Assembly: GCA_963971405.1 (NCBI GenBank)
Contig: OZ020488.1
Coordinates: forward strand, 26,183,089-26,247,088
Length of the DNA: 64,000 nucleotides
Origin: Psococerastis gibbosa
Taxonomy: Eukaryota > Arthropoda > Insecta > Psocodea > Psocidae
Reading direction: 5' to 3'
Shown: piece after piece, positions 48,385-61,615 of the stretch
How the letters are laid out: each line of letters starts with the position of its first letter
Numbering within the stretch: the stretch's first letter is position 1
The notes under the pieces: model-generated
What the model was told of the DNA's origin: nothing
What the model saw: the letters and a program-made list of their open reading frames with translations, nothing else
The model's database searches: none
Translations under genes and position numbers: made by a program

Positions 48385-49083
48385 AGCCTCCTCATATATT
48401 ATGGTTAGATTTTACACTAACTTTTCAAAATACGAACGCAAGCGGAAAACATGACAACATAGCACACTTGTAAAATCTATTGGGAAAATGAGGCTCATCA
48501 TTACAACAATTAACCATGTGCTCAGACAAAGAACATAATAATTATGAGAAACAATTGTGTTAATATTGGGAAACCATAACACAAACACAAATTTTCTTTG
48601 TTAAAAAGCATCGTTAAAGCTTTTAAACACCCAATAACAAAATCTGATGCATGTGCAAATTTATGCTGCGTATAATGGACAAGCTTATTCGAAGAACTAA
48701 AAAATAAAACATAGACATGGTAGCCAATCATGAAACACAAAATGTTTAATAAAAAATATAAAGTGTCGGTCGGCTTTTTTTTCTGTAAAACACATTTTAC
48801 AAAATCCAAGATAAGCTTGGCGTTTGGACGATAAATATAGCATTAAGAAAGAAAGCTCAGCTTTAGAGAAAGGATATTTACAACGATAGCAGAGGTAGAA
48901 AAACAGCAGACAAGGTGGAAGTAATAAGAGGAGTGTAGAAATGGGTCACATGGCCTCAGGGCAGCCGGCAGCAATATCTATCTCAAGTGAGAAATTCGAC
49001 GGCTACGCGCAACTGATCGGCTCCAAGTTTTCCATTTTTCATGGAGATTGAATTATATTGCAGAGAAGCTCAGTATGCTCGTT
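48385..49083. other. noncoding
   Basis: No gene or recognised repeat. Confidence 0.4.
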
Positions 49084-49330
49084 GTACCGGCCGCCATACC
49101 AAGTTGAATCCAGCGGACCAGAGCAGGTTCAAAGCTGCAGATAACTTGGTCGTGTGCACTGTGTCGGTAGGGAAACATGGTAGGACTTGTCCTGGTCACC
49201 TCCGAACTAATCGTGTAACTTCACTGTGTTTCGGAATCCACTATAATCAGGAGGTCCACTGTCCTATGGGCTGGCGTAGGAGAGTCAAGTCGGAATCGCT
49301 CTATGGGCCCAAATATGAGGCCTAAGTCGT
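49084..49330 (+). repeat. 5S rRNA-derived SINE-like repeat
   Basis: The start (GGCCGCCATACCAAGTTGAA) resembles the 5' end of 5S rRNA. The later stretch (ACTTGGTCGTGTGCACTG then GTAGGGAAACA) aligns loosely with the 5S internal promoter region. The body has GTCCTGGTCACCTCCGA and GGAATCCACTATAATCAGG. The same plan is at 61616-61980, so it is a dispersed family and not a 5S gene. Confidence 0.5.
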
Positions 49331-49544
49331 TATTAACCCGACCAACACTACTACTATGCTCGCTGTAGCTTCTTCTGGCAATATCCAGATTAAACCCGTA
49401 TAAAACACAAATTAAAAAAACATGACGGAAAGACCTGAGCTGGCTGATAATTGATAGCATTACTTGAATCTACTGTAAAAGTATCAGCGGACTATGCCGT
49501 TCAGTATTAATCTTAACCTGGGATAAAACAATTTAAACAAGATA

Positions 49545-49805
49545 ATTGCTTTCCAATTTATACGTAGTATAAGGAAAGCTTTGTGATGGTCGAAATTTTC
49601 GATTCCGAAATTTCAATGGATTTTTGAGGTCCCAGGAACCAAAAAAGTGGTTTTTACGAAATGTCTGTCTGTCGCTCGGTCTGTCTGCATGTATGTATGT
49701 CTGTCTGTTCATCGATTTCCGGGCATACTACTCGGTGGATTTGGCATGTAGGTTCACAAAAATCATACCTCGGGACCATTTATTTTATTTTATAGGCTAA
49801 CTCAA
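49545..49805 (-). repeat. 860-bp repeat, third copy, first part (interrupted)
   Basis: The inverse of the right part of 24934-25797: TTGCTTTCCAATTTATACG, GTCTGTCTGTC, CCTCGGGACCATTT. It is interrupted at AACTCAA (49799-49805) by a retrotransposon and resumes at 51724. Confidence 0.7.
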
Positions 49806-51723
49806 AACAAGGAGGTTGACCCGACTATTATAGACTGGGTAATGGCAGCCCTAACTAGCAGGGTAGCGGTGGCACAGGGGGTGGCTATGAAAACCACTAG
49901 GGGATGCCCCCAGGGGGGTATGCTGTCACCGCTATTGTGGACGAATGTAGTAGAAAAGCTTCTACAAATACTTACTGACAGGGGCATAGAATGCATTGGC
50001 TATGCTGATGACGTCGTGGCCATGGTCAGAGGGAAAAATGACAGTACACTGTGCGAGCTCCTGCAGCACGTGGTTGATATTATTGCTGAATGGTGCAAAA
50101 CAGTAGGCCTCAAACTAAATGTGGCCAAAACATGTCTAGTTCCCTTCACTAATAGAAGGAAGCTATCATTGAAGCAAGTCCTCATTGGGGGCAAACCAAT
50201 AGCATGGGAACGGCAAGTCAAGTATTTAGGAGTAACCCTGGATACTAAACTAAATTACAAGAAGCATATAGAAGACATAGTGGTTAAAGCCAAACGATCT
50301 ATTATGATTTGCAGGAGAATGGCGGGGAAGAAATGGGGCACTTCCCCCAGAGCCCTCCGAGATTTGTATTTATTGATTGTAAGGCCCATTATTACGTATG
50401 GAAGTGTGACTTGGGCCCACAGGACTGCAGTACAAAGTATAAGAGACACCCTCACTAAAGTACAAAGACTGGCCTGTGTATGCATTACAGGGGCTATGAA
50501 ATCCTGTCCCACTGCAGCAATGGAGATTGTGCTGGACTTCCCACCCCTCCATATTGCAGTGGAAACGTCAACCGAAATGGCAAGGCTACGGATTATTAGG
50601 AGCGGGGTAAAAAGGAGTGGAAGGGCAATTAAGAGAGACTCAGCCTCTCTGACTACGTCCGACCACTGCCTGGATATGCCAAGCGATAGAATTCATCCAA
50701 AATACTGTTTTAAGAGGGAATTCGAAACTATATTAGGGACAAAGAAAGAATACTGCGAATCAGCAGGAATTCTCAATAGTCACACAATTAAGTGGTTTAC
50801 TGATGGCTCTAGGCTGGGACGTACAAGACCAAGAACAGGTCTTGGCGTCTTTGGTCCTGGGGTGAAATATCTGGAGTCTCTTGGGGAGACAACTACAGTC
50901 TACCAGGCTGAGTTATGTGCCCTTGACAGATGTATGCAAATGAATCTCGACAGGGAATATAGATCGAGAGAAATTGTTATCATGTCAGATAGCCAAGCAG
51001 CCCTTAAAGCAATAACAGCATACAAAATCACATCACAACTAGTGTGGGAATGTAGATTGAAACTGGACATACTGTCCGGTGCGAATAAGGTTACCTTGAT
51101 ATGGGTGCCTGGGCACACAGGCATTGAAGGCAATGAGGTTGCTGACCAGCTTGCAAAAAGGGGAGCTACCTCCCCTTTTACGGGACCCGAACCTTTTTGC
51201 GGTGTCGGGGAAACCCTCGCCCGCAGATTTGTTAAAGGCAAGGAGAACCTGAAAGTGGCTGAATACTGGACCTCATTGCCGGGCCTTCGGCAAGCCAAAA
51301 TGCTCCTGGGAAGCCACCAGCGCAAAAGAGCCCAAGTATGTATTAATATGAACAGGAGACATCTGCGTGTGATCACAGGATTCCTCTCTGGGCATTGCAA
51401 CTTGAATGGACATCTGACCAACATAGGTGTCAGAGAGTCTAGAGCATGCAGATTCTGTAACGAAGGAGCGGAGGACCCCGAGCATATCCTCCTTCACTGC
51501 GATGCAATCGCACGTAGAAGAGCAGCATGCTTGAGAAAGTTGCAATTACATGTAAAAGACCTACTACTTCTAAATCCCCTCAAGGTCCTGGCTCTCCTGA
51601 GGGAAATAGGCCTCGAGGAAGTGATGTAGATATGTAGATTCTTTGTTGTAGGGGGCACAATAGGCCCAATAGGCTTAAGTGCACACAGGTAACACCTGTA
51701 CCCCAATTAATAATATATAAAAA
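49806..51723 (+). mobile_element. 5'-truncated non-LTR retrotransposon with target duplication
   Basis: Inserted in the 860-bp repeat between two copies of AACTCAA (49799-49805 and 51724-51730). It holds the C-terminal half of ORF2, a 94-bp 3' region and a short ATAATATATAAAA tail. The 5' end is truncated within the reverse transcriptase domain, the usual product of incomplete target-primed reverse transcription. Confidence 0.8.
49842..51629 (+). CDS. non-LTR retrotransposon ORF2 C-terminal part: RT, RNase H, zinc knuckle
   Basis: The 595 residues from the first ATG include the RT palm (CPQGGMLSPLLW at 22-33, YADD at 54-57), the thumb (about 110-240), and RNase H with catalytic residues D321 (TDGS), E357 (QAEL), D383 (SDSQ) and D435 plus H425 (WVPGHTGIEGNEVADQLAK). 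A CCHC motif (C536, C539, H548, C553) follows. The frame continues upstream of the ATG to about 49806 as NKEVDPTIIDWV, so this ATG is internal and not a true start. The fingers, endonuclease and ORF1 are missing. The domain order fits the I/R1/LOA side of the I/Jockey group. The intact frame suggests a recent insertion, though it cannot move by itself. Confidence 0.9.
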   Translation: MAALTSRVAVAQGVAMKTTRGCPQGGMLSPLLWTNVVEKLLQILTDRGIECIGYADDVVAMVRGKNDSTLCELLQHVVDIIAEWCKTVGLKLNVAKTCLVPFTNRRKLSLKQVLIGGKPIAWERQVKYLGVTLDTKLNYKKHIEDIVVKAKRSIMICRRMAGKKWGTSPRALRDLYLLIVRPIITYGSVTWAHRTAVQSIRDTLTKVQRLACVCITGAMKSCPTAAMEIVLDFPPLHIAVETSTEMARLRIIRSGVKRSGRAIKRDSASLTTSDHCLDMPSDRIHPKYCFKREFETILGTKKEYCESAGILNSHTIKWFTDGSRLGRTRPRTGLGVFGPGVKYLESLGETTTVYQAELCALDRCMQMNLDREYRSREIVIMSDSQAALKAITAYKITSQLVWECRLKLDILSGANKVTLIWVPGHTGIEGNEVADQLAKRGATSPFTGPEPFCGVGETLARRFVKGKENLKVAEYWTSLPGLRQAKMLLGSHQRKRAQVCINMNRRHLRVITGFLSGHCNLNGHLTNIGVRESRACRFCNEGAEDPEHILLHCDAIARRRAACLRKLQLHVKDLLLLNPLKVLALLREIGLEEVM

Positions 51724-52314
51724 AACTCAATTTGGGGGTTTTATTCTCAAAAACTCCAAAAAATAAAAAATTTATTTCTCAAAAACGGCTCCAACGGTTT
51801 CTTTTAAATTCACATATATTATAGTCGTTATTAATGTTGATAAAATGCGGGGGGTCGTTTACCCCTCGATAGTTTGCTTCTGGGGGTAAAAAAATAAAAA
51901 TAACTTAATTCTAATGAAAAATGACTAAAAAATATTTTTTCTGCGAAACCTTTCTATCGATGATTTCTACCTTCAGGCATATTTTAGGTGATAAATTGAG
52001 TAACGAAACCGGACAGTTTGCTTTCCCAAAAAACTATTTGGTTCTGTACAGAAAAATGTTTTTTTGAAAAAATTCACGCTCAAATGAATTGCGTGCCCTG
52101 CCATTATTGCTGTGTGGTAATGCGTTGGTCTGTCCTATCTAGAATTTACGTTAACTCCAATGACGTCAGGTGGACGACCCCCCCCCCCCCCCCGCCCCGT
52201 GATATCCGAAATTTAACCATAGGAACACTATTTACCATGAAATTAATAATTTTCTCTCCCTACTAATTGATAAATTATTGGAAAGCATGTTCGAGTAAAT
52301 TCGGACCGGTTCTT
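51724..52314 (-). repeat. 860-bp repeat, third copy, second part
   Basis: The inverse of the left part of 24934-25797. It includes CAATTTGGGGGTTTTATTCTC, the C-run at 52179-52194 (G-run in the other copies) and the end ACCGGTTCTT. Confidence 0.7.
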
Positions 52315-53610
52315 TTTCAATGGAAAGTGCTATTTAATAGTGTGTTGTTTACGTTTTTAAACCCCACATTAAGTAAATATTAAACAACCGGGCGGTTGAG
52401 AGGGCGGGGGATTCGGGCCATTGGCCCCGGGCCCATGAGTGAGTTTGGGGCCCACCAGACTTTGCAATAAAAATTAGCGTTTATCAAATTTAAATTTTCT
52501 ATGTTGAAATACATAAATTACAAATGCTAAAAAACGTTTAACTTTAAAAAATTTCTCCCAGGGGTGGGCACCCGGACCCCACTTTGTTCATTGCTGCTAA
52601 GGGAACTAAAAACCTGTAGGGTCAATAAAGTGTAAACAGCATTACAGAGAAAGAATATAGTATTTTGTCTACGACAGTACCAATCAACTACTGAACAATA
52701 TACGAGTATAATACCGTACAACCTTGGGCCCCTAACACAAAATTTTGATAATGCAGAAAGAATAACAAATAGAAAGAAAGAAAATTGCCTTTATTATCCA
52801 TATGGACGAATTTTGGGCATTGGTGACAGCACATCATTCAAATTTACACAGTCTCACTAACTTTCTTGCACCATGACAATTTGAAGCTCAGGACTTTTTA
52901 ATTTCGGCTTCTCTTCAACTTCCATCCTTGGTTGTACAATTTGGTCTACCGCAGATCACATTGGATCGTGTGTGCTCAAGTTGTACAACCTGGTTAGTAA
53001 GTTTACTATCCCAGTAGAAAACCTGGAGCGACAGATTTGGTCTGCCGCAGACTTGGAGTTCTGATGTTCAGAATCTACCTCTAGCCCTCTATTGTTATGG
53101 CAGCACGAAATTTTTGTTGTGTACATTTTATTCAATACAATGGCGGAGAAACAGTTACTGGAGTGGTTTTTTGTGGTCATTTTTATGTATCTTCTTGTTT
53201 AAGTATAAAGACACGATTAACTCTCCCCCCACTGTCATTATACTTACAAAATAATTGTAAATCTATATTTTGAAGGAAATAAAAAGTTACTTTACTTTAC
53301 TAGCGAATGTCTCCAGCCACCGCAATGGTACGCAGACATTGGCACAATACTCAACGGTCTGAAAATTTCCCGACGACTTGGCATTGCATTAAACTCGATT
53401 ATCGGGAAATTAATATTAATTATTACTAACGGAGCTGTGGACATACTGTATAACACGCTCTTTTTTGATTTTATGCTCCGGGAGATACATGTTGGCATAT
53501 TTTACATAAAAATACATTCTATCAATAACAAGTGCGTTGTTGCAGTTCGATAATTTAAATTCTAGATTTTTTATTTATTTATTTTTTTAAAAGATAAATC
53601 GCATAGAAAC
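52315..53610. other. noncoding
   Basis: No gene recognised. 52390-52450 is GC-rich (GGGCCATTGGCCCCGGGCCC), likely part of another repeat. Confidence 0.4.
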
Positions 53611-53760
53611 AATTTAATGAATGTATCCGATTGACCTTTTCAGTCGCCTCTGTAGGTTATTACCCGTGATGATTACGATACGTCTCCGATTGCATGGCGT
53701 GTAAAGACTCGAACAAGTCCAAGCACGTTACCACCTGGCCATCGAAGTCGATTAGTCAAT
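53611..53760 (-). repeat. tRNA-derived SINE, family B
   Basis: On the minus strand the head reads TGGCCAGGTGGTAACGTGC (A box) and TGTTCGAGTC (B box). Then come CGCCATGCAATCGGAGACG, CCTACAGAGGCGACTGAAAA and the tail ATCGGATACATTCATTAAA. This is the clearest copy of family B in the window. Confidence 0.65.
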
Positions 53761-53899
53761 TGGTTGATTTCATGGCTTATTTAAATGTAGGTACTATATT
53801 TCATAATGTTCTTAAGAAAAACTACACATACATATTGGCCGTGGAACAGGTAAACGAGTATTGTCAAGATATGTAGATAAGTGGTATGGACGGATTATA

Positions 53900-53972
53900 A
53901 AATGGTAGCAGACATCATTAATAACATTATAACTTAATTTATAATAGATAATTTGCCGGTGGAATGGGCGCC
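53900..53972. mobile_element. solo end of a PIF/Harbinger-type MITE
   Basis: GGTAGCAGACATCA and the end GGTGGAATGGGCGCC match the arm sequences of 3976-4359. No matching left end was found. Confidence 0.45.
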
Positions 53973-55891
53973 TCAACAAGAATTTACAAACGATAGTGTA
54001 ACTTACAGTTCAAGGGAGCAACTGCAGTAATCAAAACCAAAAAGGCTAAACTGTGACGAGTTGAAGGCTTGACCTACATTGCGTTTGGCAGGTTATTTCC
54101 TGAAATTGGACGGTCTCAAAGCCCCAATGGCCGTTTAGTTTTTTTTTAGTAATGCCTCTGTTTTGCTATTTTTCTAACCCTCAAAATTAAGGTCGCGGGT
54201 CGCCATCGCGTGTAGCTGGGAGCCGCAAGCATCCTCGGGGAAATTATTTTGGCCTTTGTTTGAATGGCATTCTGGAGTAATGCAAACTCGAGCGTCTCTA
54301 AGGGCTTCTCAAAATCCCTTCAGGGCTTTTTCTGGAATCGGCTCCCCATTCCTCGTTCTCCTGTCTAGATATTAGTCCAAGGAAAATCGTATCTTGTCGC
54401 TGAAAACCACTGGGTTTCTTATCCTTCGAGATCCCCCTATAAACCCTAAATCAGCTGCTGATACGGCAGAATATCGCTCAAATAACTCAGAGGCTAAATA
54501 TTTATTAGAATTTGGGTTTTATTTCACAAATTATTATTTACCATTCACCATCCAGCACAATTAGTCATCCTTACTGCCGCTACCAATCACATAGTTAATT
54601 TTATTTTCTGGCTTAAAGTAAAATATAGTAGAACTGGTTTGTATACCATTGACAAACGACAAAGTAAAGATTAAAATAAAACACTATTTTATTGAGGGTA
54701 AACTTCTTCACTTACCACCTAGATACCCTGGACCTAGGGTGCGACACCTATAAACGACTGAAAAGGACCGCACAAAACAGACAAGAGTGGAGAAGAAGAA
54801 TACAACATTCACAGCAAACTAATGCATAGATTGCAACTTAAGTAGAACACTACTACAATATGGACTCCTTAAGCATTATTAATCAAGATGTAAATTATCA
54901 AAAAGGTCATAGAAAGGGCCAGTAATTGGTTGAGAATAAAAGTAGTTTCGTATCTCGTAAAAGCCTTTAATTTCCATTCAGTCATTACTACGATTGATGG
55001 TCTGTTCAAAGGGAAAGCATGTGGTCAAAATAAACGTCACTGTGAGGGTTTCGCGGCCCACCTGATAACGGCGACTTTGGCGACCTTTTGAGCGTCCCCC
55101 ATCGCACCGTTTGAACCCATTGTTCCAGAACCATCCCTCCCTACGGCGGCCACCACAAGGTCATTGAGCGACCCCTTTCTACTCTATACCCTTCTGTCTA
55201 TTATTGCATTAAAGCTGCTGTAGCTTTTAATTAAGCTAACACGACAGGTCAACAGGTACGAAACCTTCATTTTATTTATCTATTGCCAACACCCAGGCTA
55301 CTACAATAGTATCGGAATATTCTGCTTAAATTTAAATTTCCTTGCAGAGAATAGAATAGTGATTTTTTAAGGCAAATTTTGGAGAAGCTGTCAAATTTCT
55401 GTGGGAAGAAAATAATGTTGCACGGTTCCCTCCCAAATAAAAGAAAAAACAACGACAATACAAGTAGAAAACAATGCAATGCAAAAAGAACGTGGTATTG
55501 TAGGCAGGGAAATACTGACGAGACGTACCCGTAAAGAACAAGGCCGAATGAGTTTTGACACAGTCAAACGACGTTTCTGTAAGCAATGTTCAAGCGAAAT
55601 GCCAAATAAGTCGCACTGAGAAAACCATTTCAAGAAGGAAAAATCAGCAACAATACAAAAAGTCAGTAGTGAGAAAGAAAAAGAGTTGCTTTTGTTAGTT
55701 GACGATATAATCACTCGCATTTTCCAACCTTTGGAGTAATTAAACTTTATGGCATTACTATGTTTTTTTTTTTACTTTCTAACTTTCGCGTTTACGACAC
55801 AGCTTCACTTTTACAAGACCCATTTCACTCAGCGGATGTTTACTGCCCATGAAAGTCTCGATATAGCTGTTTCGCGGACCATGCGGAAAGC
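53973..55891. other. noncoding
   Basis: No gene recognised. Overlapping minus-strand frames at 55276-55720 are Phe/Leu-rich translations of AT-rich DNA. Confidence 0.4.
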
Positions 55892-55899
55892 AGTCCTAT

Positions 55900-56048
55900 C
55901 AGGCGCGGATCTAGAATGAGACCAAGGAGGGGCCTAAGATGAAATACGATTTTTTGTTGTTGAAAAAATAGGACTGAAATACTGGGGTTTTACGCATTTT
56001 GAGGAACCTAATGGGGGGGGGGGCTATACCCCCGTATATCCGCGCCTG
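55900..56048. mobile_element. hAT-type MITE with 8-bp target duplication
   Basis: CAGGCGCGGAT at the left end is inverted as ATCCGCGCCTG at the right end. AGTCCTAT flanks both sides (55892-55899 and 56049-56056). An 8-bp duplication and CAG…CTG ends are typical of the hAT superfamily. The 149-bp element has a G-run and no coding capacity. Confidence 0.85.
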
Positions 56049-56056
56049 AGTCCTAT

Positions 56057-59000
56057 GGCTTATTTACAACATGATCTTAGATTAGATGTTTTTTGACACC
56101 GAGGTACAGGCCTGTGCAACTTGGGTAGAGTGTATTAATTAACATCTAATGGTCATTCTACTGTAGTATTACTGCTATACACTGTAAGTCAAATTCGTCG
56201 TTACTCACACTGCAGCAATAAGCAACATTTCTTGTACCAAAAAGAGTCAGTGCCTAATCGTCATAGAATTGAAATCAATTTTGAAATGCTAAACCTATTA
56301 TCGGGCCAGGGAAATTACAAAGAAGCATTCGCTTTCAAGAATAAAAGGTAAAAGTAAAAAGAAGAGGCATATTTTCCTCATTTTTATATTCGTACACAAG
56401 AATAGTGTAAGTATAACATTTATCACATTAATAAAAAGAACAGAGAAAAATGTTTTGTTTGACATCGTTATGAATTAAAAAGTAAACTTGTAGCACCAGA
56501 GAAGGGGAGAAAAAGAAGAATTTGTTTAATTGCGAAAAAATCAAGTGTTTGCGACTACGACAGTTTTTTTTCGTCCTTTTGGGGAGAGAAGGGGTTCGCG
56601 GGGGAAAAGTGGGCAAAACAGAAAGGAGCATTCTTGAAAATCAAAGAGGCCCTAGGAGGATTGTCCCTTTTCACCAACAACCCCGAGAAAATCACAGCAA
56701 ATTCAAGTCCTGAAGACAACGCTCCATAAACATTCTTTAGGATTAATCCCGCAAACTGCTAAGGGGCAAGAGTGAAAGCCTCAGAGGTTCTATTTCTGCA
56801 GGAGCTCTTCCTGTGAGGCACGACGAGATATTTATTCCTAAAGGAACAATTTATGTAAGTGAACCCATAGAAAGAATGAAAGTAAAAATAGAGAGCATTC
56901 AAGGAGATGATAAATAACTTAGCGAGAACGCTACGTTGTTACAAGTTGAGCTATGCAATTTATAATATTTATCATGCAACAAGTCAAACGAACAGCCTAT
57001 AGTGATTTCATAATTGACATAAATAAACAAAACTTAACTTCAAGAAAATATGTACAATAGTAGATATATCGATAAGTACTAAAATATTGTGTTGTACCAT
57101 GGTTGGCGTGTTTGTATCTGAATGGGGAAAGTACATCACCATTGATCAGATTATACATTACCTTTTAGACTTTCAGTGCGTCAATTTGACGAAATTAATT
57201 AATTCCTGTCTCAACAGCCACGAAGTTATGAAAAATGCACAAAACATATAAGATTTCACAGTAAATTTACATTTTTTCAACTGAACTAGTATTGCTAAAA
57301 AAAATCCATAAACAGCATTTAACAGGTTATATAGATTAGTATTCTATCAGTCAGATAAATAGCCTGCATTTTTATTTAGGATGCAAGCATCATTGTAAAT
57401 GAATTTTTCATGTGCACATTTTAATACCCTTGAAGAATTAACTTTTTTTTTCAATACACTACCATTAAACTATTTTGAAATCCCTCCTTTAAGCTTTTCT
57501 TTTCCCTACGAGGTTGGACTTGAAATATTTAAATCCTATGTGTAATTAATGTCCTAGTGTTCTAACAAGTTCCGAGGAGTGTCAAGTACGGTATTAGTCA
57601 ACATTTCAGAACGCGACGCCCCAAAAGGTTATAAATATTTCGAAGAAAGTGGTATATATGGACGTGGTAAAATATTGGACAGAATGGTAGCCGGAAACAC
57701 TCATCTCAGATGAAAATCGTGATGGCCGCCGGCACAAGGATTTCCTTGAAAAGGAACTGCTCACATCAGCAGGGAGAAAAATGCCATGTTTTCGTCATAG
57801 CACAGGAAAAGGATGATCAGTTTTCTACTAAATATTGTACTTCAATTTGAACTTGGCGGGTTGAACGTTTTGATTAAAAAAGCGAGTCTACGAGTACTCG
57901 GCATAATTTGACGTTTCAACTAAGGCAGCCTACCATGTTGATAACAGAGCAAGCGACAGGATTCTCTGTTTATACTATAAAAACATAACGAAAGAGTCAA
58001 AAAAGTCTGCACGAGAAATACGCATTATTTTTCATTCCGCCCAATCAAGCAAACTTAACGAGCCAAGGAGGCAACAAATTCCAATTACGTTTTCCTAATC
58101 CCAACTTGTTAGGCCTGCTGTCATCGTGCAAGAGCAATGTCTCTCAATTTAGATTGCATTTCCTTACTTTTCCAGTTGGCGATTGAAAAGTTTACAGTCT
58201 ACACTTTTATAGTAGTTCTATTAACATCTAATCTTATTTTCCATTACACCTAATCTACAATAAAAGTCGTGTATTACAGTAGAATTACAGATTTACACAA
58301 TTTACACAGGTTCCTAAATTGAATCCAATTAGTAATTTGTCTAGATGAAAAATTATAAAACTTAATATTGGTTTTGTTATCCTAGTATTCCTACATTCAA
58401 GTAGCTACATAACCGGTTTCGGCTCATAGTAATTTGGCAGTTTCGAAATCTATGATAGTAGGCCAGATTTAACTTAATTTATTACGTTTATCCATCCAGT
58501 TTCAGTGAAAAGCGGAAAGTGCACAGTTTTTTTTTTCAAATGGCGGCGTGAGCGGTAAAGATACGAGCACGCAAAGTTAAAATTCGGAAAGAGCACCTCA
58601 AAATCTATAAAATCACCAATTTTCGAAACTACCGGAAAACTTTCCATCTAACCCCCATTTTTTTTTAAACCAAATGCAAATGACGGTTATAGATTCAAAG
58701 CAGTTTTTTCCGTTTTTATACAATACTACTATACCGTACTATAGGAGCTACTGCTCACTATTTACCGTATTTACTAAACGGCTAAATCTTGTTTACTCCG
58801 GGCTAGGAATTTGAAGGGGATCGACGTAGGCTATAGTACTTCTATCAAATAAACCCCGGCTGTCATGTCTTTACGTCAATTGACTGCTTTCTCTTTCTCA
58901 AGATCCCAAATTTCCCAGAGACTGCTTAAATAATATCTCAATTTATTCAAATGCATGAAAGTAGAAGGAATAACAACAGAATATAATAGAAGGACTTAGA

Positions 59001-61615
59001 AGAAAACTAATTAACTCAACAGTGGAAAGCTTAAAAAGCTTAATCTAAAAAGGGAGTAGGAATGAAATACATTGCTAAATGAGGGACACCACAAAAAAAA
59101 TTGCAAATGGCACCAGCACTACGTAAACTTCTTTACACTCGAGGCCCTTCAAGCTAGAACACCCTTTGACTGAGTGTAGCCATTCTGAGTTAGGAAGTTT
59201 TCAACGAGAGTAATGAATATTTTGAGGATGAAATGCATGGGGGGAGGCAATATCTCAAATGGCGGCTCTATCCCCCCCCCCCCTCAAAACCCCCCTTTGT
59301 TTTCTTTTTCGTATCGTAAGCGAATTTTCATCATAATAATGCTTCACATCCGGTGTACGAGGCGCCGTATCCGATTTCAATTTGTCACCCTCACTCGTCG
59401 GTTTTCTGAAATACTCTCAGAGTGGGTAAACTAAATTTTTTTAGTATATACATTTTAATATTTGAATTACCATTGAGCAGTAGAATCCAGGTTTGCTGCC
59501 GAGCCTCCGAAATACAATCTTAGAAGTCTGCGCAGTGCCACTGAAGAAATCGATCGCTGATGTTGACATAACGTATGATAGTACGCTTTCAGATCGACCA
59601 CGGTCCGGATACCACTGCTTATCGATCACTACACTATCGAAATTGATTTTAAAGGCCGTATAATGTGTCCAAAATTAAACAGAAATTTCTACAACTTAAT
59701 GGTTTGCTCGCCCAACTTCATGATAGCACGAAATTTAAGCAAATAATTTTTTTTGATTTTAATTAAAGATTGTATTTTAATGAATGCATCTGAATAGCCT
59801 CTATAGGAAATAATCGTGTTGAGCCCTAAAGCCCTAAAAATAGTAATGGTAATACAGCAATAAAAATTAACTATTGGAACCTAAATGATAGGCATACTAG
59901 TAAGTGACGCCAAAGTCCAAATTGTAATACAATACGGTATAATCCCTTTAACCACCAAATAAAAATAATATGGCACCAATGAAATAAAACACACAGGAGA
60001 AATTTGAAATTACACGTAAAACCAGTTTCTCTCAATTACAGTTCCGCAGCATAAGGTAATTTAGGGCGGCATGAAATATTCATATGACCAATTAAAATTT
60101 TGCATTCAGAAATTCATTTGTCACTAAAAGTTTAAATTAAAATTTGCCAAAAAACTGGGTGAAATATATTTCAGATGTCAACATTTGATATTTGGGTAAT
60201 TAAAATGAGGATATCAGCTTAATTAAGCTTATAGCGTTCAAACGAATCAAACAGTTTAGAGTAACCTACTTGAATGTGAAATGGTTGGATAATTTCAATT
60301 TCTGGTTTTTCCAACAGCTGGTGTTATCCCAGTGGAAGGTTGTGCCTACAGGGTACATGGAAGCGTTTCATTAAGTGAAAAGGGACCTACTGGAGGTGGT
60401 ATTATGTGAGGCGTTAAGCTAAATAATGTGAAAAGCGTCAACATTTACAGAACTTCTTGCTCAACGTTTCTAGCTAATGTTTGCATTCCACCTGGTAGAG
60501 TATGTATGGAGTTTCGGAACGTGTTCACGGGAACGAAGGAAAATAAAAAGGGCCAACACAAACCTGATGGAATAGAGCTCCTGTTTTCTCTTTCAGGTTG
60601 TAGCCCCTGTAGTGAGTGCATAGGGTTATCCATTAAATGTATATGCCAATATTATAATATTGAATTTTCCAGCCTATAGACACGAATGGGACGGTCTATA
60701 AAAGTCAGCACGCAGTTCAGATAGGTAAAGGCGTGAGTGTTTGTTTTAATGTTTATTTTGTAAGTAATATACTTTTAATATGAAAAAAAAATTCAATTTG
60801 ATGTTATCAGAAGCTGCGTATTAATCTTATAAGCTATCGGTTAGTAAGCGATGTACTTTGCTAAACGCATCAACGAGAGTTGATTTTTGTTAGATATTCA
60901 AGAAAAATATTCTCCCGCTTTGTGAGTTACTGTGCACTTAGCTTAATGACCATTCCAATATGACACTTTGAAGGGTAATAGCTTTTCCAATGCTCTTATT
61001 GGGAATAATGGAATTCATCCCTATGTTCCATCCCCTTTAATGATGAAAACCTGTTTTTGAATAGTACATATTCGCAAACATATACTCTCGACGTACTTGC
61101 TGTTATGGGTCGAGAAATTATCTTGTAAGAATTTTAGATAATTCAACATAATTTCACAATGATTTAAGATTGTCGAATACATTATCAAAATGGCTATCAA
61201 CTTTAAATTTAATCAAAGTCGTTTCAAACTTTTCAGAAACCAAAATATCAGATGACGAGACGGAGAAAATGCGGGCCGCATAGGGGATTGATAATGAGAA
61301 CAGAAAACAGTTTGCGAGCGGACGAAAATGTGCTGAAACGCATTTTAAGAAAAATAAACGTTGACCTTAAAAAAGCTCAAAGGGTAACGTGATTTATCTT
61401 ATAATGTATATAGACGACACTCAGGTCTCTCATTACCTTTTGTATACCCATTAGCTCATGCTGTCAAAGGATGGACAACCATGGCAATCCAATCATCTCT
61501 TCAAAAGCTCAAAGTATTTGAGCTGGACCTTTCCTTAATTATTTTTCTGAACAAAGTTGGACCTTCACTTTAAAGTATAAGGGAAAAAGCGGTTGGATAG
61601 AAAGAGTAATTTTTT
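56057..61615. other. noncoding, no gene recognised
   Basis: AT-rich sequence with scattered short frames (for example 59213-59434 over a C-run at about 59271-59283, and 60428-60679). None has a domain or splice pattern. A SINE B tail fragment lies at 59778-59820, and a 16-bp match to the 24581-24758 palindrome core (AACCGGTTTCGGCTCA) is at 58411-58426. Confidence 0.4.
59778..59820 (-). repeat. SINE family B tail fragment
   Basis: AATGAATGCATCTGA, GCCTCTATAGG and ATCGTG resemble the tail of the 53611-53760 copy, with changes. Confidence 0.35.

Noticed and set aside
49221-51706. Several minus-strand frames of 60-174 codons
   Set aside because: They are shadows of the SINE at 49084 and of the retrotransposon ORF2 on the plus strand.
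58411-58426. AACCGGTTTCGGCTCA as a further copy of the palindromic MITE
   Set aside because: Only the 16-bp core matches. Neither arm is present.
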